This document shows, piece by piece, positions 1 to 7,700 of a stretch of 9,897 nt of DNA. The position numbers were made by a program, and so were the translations under genes. Numbering within the stretch: position 1 is the stretch's first letter; each line of letters starts with the position of its first letter. The DNA is taken from the NCBI GenBank assembly GCA_937959095.1, contig CALGLY010000136.1, forward strand, positions 1 through 9,897. Direction: 5' to 3'. The notes beneath the pieces were generated by a model. That model was not told where the DNA came from. It saw only the letters and a list, made by a program, of their open reading frames with translations, and searched no databases. Source of the DNA: an uncultured Saprospiraceae bacterium. Its GTDB lineage: Bacteria; Bacteroidota; Bacteroidia; Chitinophagales; Saprospiraceae.

Positions 1-1
1 A

Positions 2-367
2 TTGGTGAGTCTGCCGAAGACGAATTGTGATATTCGGGTTTGGTATAATTATCAGGTCGTAGCAATAGGGAAAATCAATGAAAAATGGGAAGCCGATGGT
101 ATTGACCTGGAAACCCGTGCTAAAAAAGCTTATGAACTACGGCACGAAGCCCGCGTAAATGCCCGCTATATGATGACCAACCAAGTAGAAGTAGATACGC
201 TACGCGCACGCGATATGCGAAAATATGGCAATCCTGATGGCCCGACTTTTGAGTCTCTTCTAGCGTATAATATGCAAAAGCATGGCATCACGAAAATCGA
301 GGCTTATCAGAAAATAATAGATTCGAGTAGTCGCACGAGTAAGTCGTATAATGATGATTGCAAGTAA
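2..367 (+). CDS. 3' end of a protein of unknown family (start lies before the window)
   Basis: An open frame runs from the window edge to a TAA at 365-367, giving about 121 residues. The first codon in frame is TTG with no visible leader, so the gene is most likely truncated by the window rather than starting here. The visible part is soluble, charged and probably mostly helical (a K/R/E-rich stretch near residues 30-70), with no signal peptide or membrane segment. The C-terminal third carries the motif KYGNPDGPTFE (about residues 74-84), followed by a short helix and an SSSRTSKSYN tail. This looks like a conserved small domain, but I cannot name the family. It converges with the GH53 gene across about 118 bp. 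The reading frame is probably real, because it is long for its position and its composition is protein-like. The function is unknown. Confidence 0.65.
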   Translation: MVSLPKTNCDIRVWYNYQVVAIGKINEKWEADGIDLETRAKKAYELRHEARVNARYMMTNQVEVDTLRARDMRKYGNPDGPTFESLLAYNMQKHGITKIEAYQKIIDSSSRTSKSYNDDCK

Positions 368-485
368 GGATTGTGTTTAGCATGAGAATTAAAAAATCCT
401 ATCAATCCCGCCAAGTATCCAAACGATTAACAACGCAGCTTTTATGATTGCTATTTTTTAAGCTTGAAAATTCACGGATTCATTT
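368..485. other. Convergent intergenic gap
   Basis: About 118 bp of AT-rich DNA lie between the stop of the left-hand gene and the stop of the GH53 gene. No reading frame or RNA gene is visible. The only structure is the weak AT-rich hairpin at 464-494, which runs into the end of the GH53 gene. Confidence 0.6.
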
Positions 486-494
486 TCAATTTTT
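464..494 (+). terminator. Weak candidate terminator between convergent genes
   Basis: TTGAAAAT (464-471) and ATTTTCAA (482-489) form a perfect 8-bp stem with a 10-nt loop, followed by TTTTT (490-494) on the plus strand. The stem is AT-rich and therefore weak, and its right arm contains the GH53 stop codon. It could end transcription of the left-hand gene. This is inferred from pattern only. Confidence 0.3.
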
Positions 495-1874
495 CCCATA
501 AATAAATTGCTGCGCTTGCCTTTGTTGTCCCTCAAGCTCCACACTCAATACATACATTCCAAAAGGAAGCGCATTGAGGAGCAAGATAGTTTCTAATCTA
601 TCGCTTTTACCCGATAGTAGGCGATGTCCTAGCGTATCAGATAACTCGTAGTTCATATTTGCGTGCTTGCTCTGGAGTATCCGAATTTCGCCAGCTTGAT
701 TATTTATAAAAAACTGAACAGACTTTGCTTGTGGAGTCGTAGTGTTGGAAAGCGTAGTATAAGGATATTGCATCCACTCGATGCCGCCGGGAAGGAGCAA
801 CTGATTATCAAAATCAAAAAAAGTAGCATGTTCTTGGTGCGAGCCACGTCCCCATTGCGTGCTGCACCTACTCGACACCCAAGCAGGTTCCCAATAAATA
901 ACACCCAAGCCGTCATTCTTAATAACTTCTTGAGTCAAAGCAATCAGCCAATCGCGTTGATTGATAGGCGTAGCAGGACTGTAATCAGGATGTACTTCGC
1001 TGATGATATTATTGGCAGCATCATTAGAAGCAGTCGTCCAGATATAGCCTGTTTCTACAATGAGTACTTGCTTATCAGGATAATCTTGCTGGAGTTGTGC
1101 GATGACCTTGCCCGTTTCTTCTATGCTTGTCGGTTTGTGCCATGCCCAATAGTAGGACATTCCAATAATATCAAAATCACGCACACCATAGCGCGTAAAA
1201 TCTTGTACGAGTGCCTCCGCATGACTTGGATCGGCGAGGTGGAGTACTATTTTTATGGCTTCATTATATTCTTCTTCGAAATCGCGGACGGCTCTTATGG
1301 CATGATTGAATAAAGTCGCATTTCGCAACCAATCGAGTGTCCAAGTCGCATTATCTTCAGGAGAAAGTAGGATGCCTTTATTCGTTTCATTTCCTATTTG
1401 AATAAATTCGGGGACGAGATTTTCGGCTTGTAATTCTTCTAGCGTTTCAAAAATATAATTATATAAGGAGTCTTTCAGCAAGTTTGTATCATCTACTACG
1501 GGTAGCCAAGCGGCAGGTACGAGTTGTTTGCTAGGGTCTGCCCAATTATCAGAAAGATGAAAATCGAGTAGTACGTTCATGTTTTGTTGCTTCGCTCTAG
1601 CGATAGCACGTTTCACATCAGGGAGGTCGCTATATCGTTTGCCATCATTGAGATCATCGTACCAAGCGGGACTATGCCATAGGCGCAGTCGCACGAGATT
1701 ACAGCCATGTTTTTGGAAAATAGTGTAAGGATCTTGGGTAGTTTGAGCTTCTTTATATACTACGCCACAATCTTCCATTTCATTGACATAGGACATATCT
1801 GCTCCAAAGTAGAAGTCTTGGGCAAGTAGTGTTGAGGTGATAAATAGAGAAAGTAGAAAACAAGTAAATTTCAT
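486..1874 (-). CDS. Secreted GH53 arabinogalactan endo-beta-1,4-galactanase with C-terminal T9SS-like sorting domain
   Basis: This 462-residue protein should hydrolyse beta-1,4-galactan or arabinogalactan side chains outside the cell. Residues 1-18 form a Sec signal peptide with a likely cut after TLLA. Residues 21 to about 375 are a GH53 (beta/alpha)8 barrel: FYFGADMSYVNE opens it, VRLRLWHSP (61-69) and LLDFHLSDNWADP (102-114) are family signatures, Glu163 in IQIGNETN is the expected acid/base, and Glu274 in LIVETGY is the expected nucleophile. GVIYWEPAWV (324-333) is the late-barrel signature. Residues 385-462 resemble a type A T9SS sorting domain: short beta strands, YELSDTLGHRLLSG, then LPFGMYVLSV. 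The start ATG (1872-1874) lies about 27 nt downstream of a TATCTTTG box. The gene follows the J-domain gene by 68 bp on the same strand. The enzyme call is firm; the sorting domain is probable. Confidence 0.93.
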   Translation of the reverse strand: MKFTCFLLSLFITSTLLAQDFYFGADMSYVNEMEDCGVVYKEAQTTQDPYTIFQKHGCNLVRLRLWHSPAWYDDLNDGKRYSDLPDVKRAIARAKQQNMNVLLDFHLSDNWADPSKQLVPAAWLPVVDDTNLLKDSLYNYIFETLEELQAENLVPEFIQIGNETNKGILLSPEDNATWTLDWLRNATLFNHAIRAVRDFEEEYNEAIKIVLHLADPSHAEALVQDFTRYGVRDFDIIGMSYYWAWHKPTSIEETGKVIAQLQQDYPDKQVLIVETGYIWTTASNDAANNIISEVHPDYSPATPINQRDWLIALTQEVIKNDGLGVIYWEPAWVSSRCSTQWGRGSHQEHATFFDFDNQLLLPGGIEWMQYPYTTLSNTTTPQAKSVQFFINNQAGEIRILQSKHANMNYELSDTLGHRLLSGKSDRLETILLLNALPFGMYVLSVELEGQQRQAQQFIYGKN

Positions 1875-1900
1875 ATCGCGTGTATGTTTGATGTTGCCTT

Positions 1901-1908
1901 CAAAGATA
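1901..1908 (-). promoter_or_regulatory. -7 promoter box of the GH53 gene
   Basis: On the minus strand this reads TATCTTTG, an exact match to the Bacteroidota housekeeping -7 consensus TAnnTTTG. It sits about 27 nt upstream of the ATG. No clean TTTG/TTG -33 element is visible; the best candidate is AGTTTTC near 1924-1930. The box suggests that GH53 can be transcribed independently of the upstream J-domain gene. Confidence 0.55.
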
Positions 1909-1942
1909 CACGAATGTTTTTATGAAAACTCTAATTCACGTC

Positions 1943-2563
1943 TTACCGAAAGCGGGATTGTATCAAATAATGAATATCGCTGGTATCGCCTTGCACCAAT
2001 AGGCGATTGAGTAAATAGGTGAAACCTGGTTCGATAGGCTGTTCTAGCAAAATATCAAATTCTGAGCGAGTTAGTACACGAGGATGTTCTTTACAGAAAT
2101 TTAAAAAGCGATTGCGTTCACTTTCGTAAGCTTGTGCACTGTAAGATGTGATGGTAGACCCCGAACCAGTTACCGTTTCATTATTGAAACAGAGTAGGGC
2201 GATTAGGAAAAACACAGCCGCCAAACTCACCATTAATATCGGTTTGATAAGAAAATGACTTTTTTCTACTATATCTGTAAGATCTACGCGAGGAGCAGTG
2301 GTTTTAAGATTGGTATGGCGAGTTTGTGCTTGTTGTATCTTTGCTGTTTTTAGGCGGCGCATTTCCTTGTCAAATTGCAAGCGACGCATAGGATCGGAGA
2401 GGTTCTCGTAGGCTTCATTGATAACTTTTAGCCGTTCTTGCGCCCAATCTGCACCATCATTTTTGTCTGGGTGATATTGTTTGCAGAGTTGCAAGTAGGA
2501 TTGTCGTAGTTGCCGCTCTGAAACATCAGAAGCAACTCCTAAGATGTGGTAATAATTTTGCAT
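1943..2563 (-). CDS. J-domain (DnaJ-like) protein with one transmembrane segment
   Basis: The predicted protein has 206 residues from the ATG at 2561-2563. The N-terminus is a J domain (about residues 3-66): YYHILGV, helix II, the invariant HPD motif at 31-33 within QYHPDKND, then INEAYENLSDPMRRLQFD (48-65). J domains stimulate Hsp70 (DnaK) ATPase. A basic linker follows, then one hydrophobic segment at about 108-126 and a soluble C-terminal tail of about 80 residues with no family I recognise. There is no Gly/Phe region, zinc-finger domain or substrate-binding domain, so this is a class III J protein and not DnaJ itself. A TTG at 2596 in the same frame would add 11 residues, but it lies inside the promoter -7 box, so the ATG is preferred. 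The topology is probably J domain in the cytoplasm; the client is unknown. Confidence 0.88.
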   Translation of the reverse strand: MQNYYHILGVASDVSERQLRQSYLQLCKQYHPDKNDGADWAQERLKVINEAYENLSDPMRRLQFDKEMRRLKTAKIQQAQTRHTNLKTTAPRVDLTDIVEKSHFLIKPILMVSLAAVFFLIALLCFNNETVTGSGSTITSYSAQAYESERNRFLNFCKEHPRVLTRSEFDILLEQPIEPGFTYLLNRLLVQGDTSDIHYLIQSRFR

Positions 2564-2593
2564 TGTGCTAGCGAGTGTAATTGTGTTTGGTTG

Positions 2594-2625
2594 CAAAGAT
2601 ATTTAAGAATCCTGCATTTGTCAAA
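2594..2625 (-). promoter_or_regulatory. Bacteroidota-type promoter of the J-domain gene
   Basis: The minus strand has TTTG (2625-2622), a 20-nt spacer, then TATCTTTG (2601-2594). This matches both elements of the Bacteroidota sigma-ABfr promoter (-33 TTTG and -7 TAnnTTTG, about 20 nt apart). It predicts a transcript start near 2587 and a leader of about 24 nt before the ATG at 2563, which supports that start over the upstream TTG. Confidence 0.7.
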
Positions 2626-3278
2626 TTAGACGATGAGAAGGCTTGGCTGTCACTTCTTATATATAAGTATTAGGAGAACCTTTACTCTAAATTACTTTGT
2701 AAGTAACTAAAAGACCTTTTACCTTACTCTTCGTCAAAAAATAGTGCCGTCCTTACGGATGCTACAACTTTTTGCCTCAATTAGTATCAAAATCTGCTTT
2801 CCCATGTTTTACAAAATAATTCAGAATAAAGTCAAGACTTCGTCTATATAATAGGTATGCGATCATTTTTGATGAATTAGAAATTTATTTATTCGATTTA
2901 TTGCATGTAATAGATTAAAACAGAGAGCATGATTATGCTTTTTATAAGCACTTTTTGAAATCTTTTAGTTGTTATTAAGTGTTGATTAGTAGGTTTTTAT
3001 GTTTTTTAATCGATGTTTTAATTGAAAAAAAGATCATTGAAAAAAAGACTATTTATGTCCTGATAGAACCCCCTAAAACAAATACCTTAGTGTCGTCAAA
3101 AGTGCAAAGTTATTTAAAACACTCATTTTTGATGAGAACAAAGAACGAATTGTTCGCTTACTTTTTTAACTACCAATATAGTGTTTTTCGCAGCTTACTT
3201 AGAATCAGAGGATAGCATAGTATTTAGATACTGATATTATACTTTGATTTAGTACTACAACCTTCAGCCAATGAATAA

Positions 3279-3297
3279 TTTTAGGTCTATCCTAAAA
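3279..3297. repeat. Perfect 7-bp hairpin
   Basis: TTTTAGG (3279-3285), loop TCTAT, CCTAAAA (3291-3297). This is an isolated short inverted repeat in the gene-free region with no following T-tract. It could be an operator-like palindrome or chance. Confidence 0.3.
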
Positions 3298-3453
3298 ATA
3301 TTCTGGTACTAACAAGTTCATATGATTCATAGAAACTTGATTCACGGGCAGTCATTGCCAATTATCAAGGGACGATTGTTGAACTTTTAAAGAGAAAGCT
3401 ATGAAAACTCTATATGTTCATTCAGTAAATTTCAAGACGTTCCATTTATTGAT

Positions 3454-3603
3454 ATTGTTGCAGGTAACAATACTAGAATTGCAATGTCATGAGCGATTTG
3501 CTTGTAGTTCGTTTGGGCTTTGGCTACAAACGACTACAAATGAGCATAGAGTAGAACAAGTAATGATACGAAGCGCGCAACGTACAAAATGTTGCGCGGC
3601 TTC
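3454..3603 (+). ncRNA. Hairpin cluster, possible structured RNA
   Basis: Three inverted repeats follow one another. ATTGTT/AACAAT (3454-3471) is 6 bp with a GCAGGT loop. TTGTAGTTCGTTTG/CAAACGACTACAA (3502-3539) is 13 bp with one bulged T and an 11-nt loop. GAAGCGCGCAAC/GTTGCGCGGCTTC (3570-3603) is 12 bp with one bulge and a 9-nt loop. The last stem is GC-rich in otherwise AT-rich DNA and is followed by TTCCTT, so it may be a terminator or the 3' end of a small RNA. A plus-strand frame, 3401-3736, spans the cluster, but its translation resembles no known protein. No known RNA family is recognised and strand is uncertain. Confidence 0.35.
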
Positions 3604-4156
3604 TTCCTTACAAGAAAACATCATAGGGCTACAAAACCCGCTTTTTGGTGTTTTAAGACAACTAGAAATTAACAGCCTTATGCTGCCATTACAAGAGTAC
3701 CTCAAACGGATAAAATACAGAGCACGTTATTCCTGATTAAAGAAAGGAATTCATTGAAAGAATTGACACGTATAACTACACATTTATCAGGAGAATATAA
3801 GATACAAGTAGTTCTTGCGCTAACGAACACCGATACAAGAAATTTCCAACATAGAATTTGACTAATACAGAGCATATACTCATCATAAAAAAACTGCATC
3901 ATCATCTTGAAAGAGATAAATTAAGCAGTAGAATATTGAAAAAAGGGTTATGCACACCATATATATATAAGCAATAATTAAAGGATATATAGCTTCTAGA
4001 AATAGTAGCAATATATTTTATTAATTTGATAATATGTTGATTTTTAGGGATTTATGTTTATTTGCCTTAGAGAAAATACTCCTAAAAGCGACACTTGAAT
4101 AATAAGGTATTGTCTGACTGTTCCAGCCTAATAGTCCGTATTTTGCCATGAATATT

Positions 4157-4204
4157 GGTATTGTAAAGGAACAAAGCCTCACACAATATTGCTAGTTTTT
4201 TTTT
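4157..4204 (+). terminator. Terminator-like hairpin with nine-T tract
   Basis: GGTATTGT (4157-4164) can pair with ACAATATT (4183-4190) using two terminal G-U pairs. The loop is 18 nt, and a run of nine T residues (4196-4204) starts five bases after the stem. The layout resembles an intrinsic terminator on the plus strand, but the stem is weak and the loop is long. No gene that it would serve is evident upstream, unless the 3454-3603 region is transcribed. Confidence 0.3.
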
Positions 4205-4252
4205 GTCTATGAAGAAACACTTACTTATAGTAGACCTAATGCTTTATCTGTT

Positions 4253-4339
4253 GCAACAAATGTTGCTATGTTGGGTAGCATCCCAACTTGTGCCTCAAGC
4301 TGAGAAGCCTAGCACAAGTACTGCTGTTCCAGTAGCACT
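4253..4339 (+). ncRNA. Tandem hairpin patch, possible structured RNA or leader element
   Basis: Four inverted repeats are packed into 87 bases. GCAAC-AAAT-GTTGC (4253-4266) is perfect. GTTGGG-TAGCAT-CCCAAC (4270-4287) is perfect. CTTGTGC/GCACAAG (4287-4293 and 4312-4318) is perfect and encloses CTCA-AGC-TGAG (4294-4304). AGTACTGCT/AGTAGCACT (4317-4339) is 9 bp with one mismatch and one G-U. Neighbouring stems share one or two bases. The patch lies about 440 bp before the giant gene's ATG. A plus-strand frame (4203-4487) crosses it, so coding sequence cannot be excluded. No known riboswitch or RNA family is recognised. Confidence 0.35.
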
Positions 4340-4774
4340 AGAGCCATATATGTTTACTAGCCAAGCAAGTACTCTTCAAAGATTATTAGATATTCATTAT
4401 CCTCTTTTAATATCAAAATTATTTTCTAAATCCTTACCCCGATCAGATGATAGTCCGTCCCTTAAAGGCTACTATTGGATTCAATAATAGTCCGATCTCC
4501 TGTCTTTTTATAATTCTAATTGTTTCTTGATATAAAGAACTTACATGAAGGACACAAAATGTCAGTTTTTTTTCAGTACACACATCTATATCAGAAAGAA
4601 TTAGTAAAAAGACAGCAACTAGGTATTTTATTAGATTAGTTATGGTCAAGCCTCTGTCAAGGGCTGAGTGGACGCTAGCTGACTCACACAACACAGCTAC
4701 GTACAGCCATTCCTATATCATTTATATTAAGGTTATAACTTGACACTAGTATTTTTTTTTAATTAACAAACACC

Positions 4775-7700
4775 ATGCCTACTTTATTTGACACTCGCAA
4801 AATTGGCACGTCGACTGGTAAGGTAGATAGAACTCGTCATCGAGGACGACCTTCTATCCTTGGTTCATTACATTACATTTTGTTAATGTTAATGGGCTTC
4901 TTTATCGTTGGGTGTGCAAGCAATCAAGAGGAGGCAGCAAAAGCGACAACTTCTGCTGTCGAATTCTCAGAGCATGAAGGCAATTACATTGCCAATGCTA
5001 CTGAGTACAAAGTAGCCTTTAAGGCTCAGGGTATTGAGTTGAGTGCGTCTCAGCAAGATGCACCGTGGAAATTAGATTTCGACGGGGCGGCATACGAAAG
5101 CATCACAGATGCTGGAGTATGGGAAGAGAATGCACTCTGGTACAGAGACTTGTACGAGAAGACACACTTGAAGTTTTACGATCCAGGTGATGGACAATTG
5201 CACTATGACTTCGTTTTGAAGCCAGGTGCAAGTGCTGACCGGATTTGTATGCGATTAGATGGAGCTGAAAATGCTTACATCGCCAGAAATGGAGAACTTG
5301 TCTTGCCTACAGAGCAAGGGGAGTTTCGTCATTCTAAGCCTTACACTTATCAAGTAATTGATGGGGAGAAAGTAACGGTGAGCAGCCAATTTGCATTAGC
5401 AGAAGGCTGTTTGAGCGTTGACTTGGGGGCTTATAATCCAAACTTCGATTTAGTAATTGATCCGAAAATTTATCGGGTAGAAGACAAGCCTGCTGTTTCG
5501 ACACAAAGCAGCGGCGCTATGATGGATCCTGATGTTTCAATCTCTAGCACAGTGCAAGGCGCTGGCTCAGAGGAGGAAAATTGTACTGTTATGGCAGGCG
5601 AAAACGTCATTATTGACGTGCTTGTGAATAACGACGGTATGACGGATGTATCTGGTATTGTTGTAGAAGCAACAGTGCCTGCTGGCTTGACAATTAACAC
5701 ATTAGCGCCTACTTCAGGTGTTGCTAGTGAGTCAGGCGGAGTAATTACCTGGTCAGGAATTAGTATGGGTGCAGGCGATGCATCTGTAGAGCTATCCATT
5801 GATGCAACAGTTGCTATGGATGGCTTTTTCTGTATGTATTTCGAAGTGGTTTCCATGAACGAAACAGATGCAGATTCTAGTCCAAACAATGGAAGTGTAT
5901 CCGGTACAGATTTAGGAGAAATTCCAAACTTTGATGAAGATGATGTAAGTATTACATGTGTTGGTACACCAATACAGTTCTGTGCAGAAAGTCAGAGCGT
6001 TACACTTACTGGTATCGGAGGATTTAGCACTTACCAATGGTATTTAGATACTGGTGCTGGATACGATCCAATTCCAGGCGCAGACATGCAAATGTTTGAT
6101 GCGGATGTACCAGGTTCTTACCGTTACACGGTAGATGGAAGTACACTTGACGAAGACTGTGCAATTGAACTATGTTGTCCAATTGTATTAGAAGGTCAGT
6201 GTGACCCAGTTCTTGAACATGAAAAGAGCCTAGTTGGTGAGCCAGAAAAGCAAAGCGACGGTTCTTGGAATGTAACATACCAAATCGAGGTATGTAATGT
6301 AGGTTTTGCAGATGGCGATTACGCGCTATTTGATTTACCTACTTTCGATGATGATGTAACTATCAATAGTGCATCTTATGATACAGATGCACCAACTATT
6401 ATAGGACCATTAGCATTAGATCCGAATATGCCACCAAATCCATGGGAATTGGCATCGGGTATTGATTTAGCTATAGATGAGTGTCACATATATACACTCA
6501 CTGTAAATGTATCACTAGACCTTATGGATAGTGGCGCAGGTAGCGGTGACAATATGTATGATGCTTGTGGCGATGGCACTAATGGTGGAGACCCAAGCGC
6601 AGGCGAAGGTCTATTCAACGAAGCACTATTAGATGTAATGAGTGATGGTACTATTGATATGGTAGATACGGTTTGTACCGATTTACCAGAAATCACTCAC
6701 GAGAAGACGTTACTTGCGGAAGCAGCACTTCAGCCAGATGGCACTTATGAAGTGACTTACCAAATCAAAGTAACTAGTCTTACAAGTGTAGATGGTCTCT
6801 ATGATCTATTTGATACACCATTATTTGATGATGACATTACTATTAACACCGTATCTTACACAACAGATGCGTTCAATAATGGTGGTGGAGTTATTACTGC
6901 TGCTGCTCCTTATGAGTTGGCAATAGGACAAGCAATTGATGGTGGTACAATGGATATTTATACCATTACCTTCAATGTTTCATTCGATTTGAGTGAAGGT
7001 TCAGGTGGCGACAACATGTATGTGCCATGCGGAACTTCTACAAATGGTAGCGACCCAGTAGCAGGCGAAGGCTTGTTCAACATGTCTACACTAGACGTAG
7101 GAAGTGACGGAACTATAGATGAAACAGATGAAGCTTGTGATGATTTACCAATAATAGAGCATGAAAAAATATCATTAGGCACGCCAGTTGCAAATGCAGA
7201 TGGTACGTACACTGTAGTGTATGAAATCGAAGTATGTAACTTAGGTGATATAGATGGTTTCTATGCACTTATGGATACACCTTGCTTCGATGATGACATC
7301 GTAATCAACTCAGCTTCTTTCACAACGGATGCACCAGGCGGAACAGGTGGAGCACTTGCTACAAGTGGAACATATGATCTGATTTCTGATCAGCCGATTG
7401 CAGAAGGAGCATGTCATACATTTACTATTACCTTTAATGTTTCATTAGATATTGATCCAGCTTCAGAGCAAGGTGGTGACGATATTTATGTTCCATGTGG
7501 TACTTCCACAAATGGTATGGATCCAATAGCAGGCGAAGGCTTATTCAATAAGTCAGCCCTAGATGTTGGAAGTGATGGCACTATAGACGAAGTAGAAGAA
7601 GTATGTGAAGATATTCCATTGGTATTTGACCTTGCATTGGCGAAGACATTGAGTTCTTCAACACCTGGTCCATTTAACCCTGGAAGCACAGTAACTTTTG

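Larger units (their letters stand above)
4131..4494. repeat. Three copies of the 8-mer ATAGTCCG
   Basis: Exact copies lie at 4131-4138, 4450-4457 and 4487-4494, all on the plus strand. The last two copies lie within 45 bp, and the third overlaps a hairpin whose arms are CTACTATTG (4469-4477) and CAATAATAG (4482-4490), with one mismatch. They could be protein-binding sites upstream of the giant gene, remnants of a repeat element, or chance. Confidence 0.35.
2626..4774. other. Long gene-free, AT-rich intergenic region
   Basis: About 2.1 kb lie between the divergently oriented J-domain and giant repeat genes. Short open frames exist on both strands (for example 2979-3215, 3401-3736 and 4203-4487 plus; 4443-4694 minus). 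Their translations look like random AT-rich sequence, without recognisable domains or well-placed starts. No tRNA, rRNA, CRISPR or complete insertion sequence was seen. Local structure consists of a 7-bp hairpin at 3279-3297, hairpin clusters at 3454-3603 and 4253-4339, a terminator-like element at 4157-4204 and a repeated ATAGTCCG 8-mer. From 2640 to about 3270 I see nothing of note. The region may hold non-coding RNAs, a decayed gene or mobile element, or a long leader of the giant gene. Confidence 0.6.

Noticed and set aside
663..1313. A 216-codon plus-strand frame opposite the galactanase gene
   Set aside because: It is fully antisense to a GH53 gene with intact catalytic motifs, and its translation has no recognisable domain.
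2561..2596. TTG start at 2596 for the J-domain gene
   Set aside because: The TTG overlaps the -7 promoter box. The ATG at 2563 places the J domain directly at the N-terminus, as is usual.
3401..3736. A 111-codon plus-strand frame starting with ATG after a purine-rich stretch
   Set aside because: Its translation is cysteine- and leucine-rich without family resemblance, and it spans strong hairpins. It is more likely non-coding, though not excluded.
3454..4339. Hairpins as integron attC sites
   Set aside because: The arms lack the paired RYYYAAC/GTRRRRY core arrangement, and no integrase or cassette genes are present.
4203..4487. A 94-codon plus-strand frame in the gene-free region
   Set aside because: It starts at TTG next to a poly-T tract and has no recognised domain. 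The tandem hairpins are a better explanation of the local structure.
4443..4694. Possible degraded transposase on the minus strand
   Set aside because: No catalytic motif, terminal inverted repeat or target duplication could be found to support it.
4740..4768. TTGACA upstream of the giant gene as a sigma70-type -35 box
   Set aside because: No -10 match follows at the right distance, the transcript would start at the ATG, and Bacteroidota do not use this consensus.
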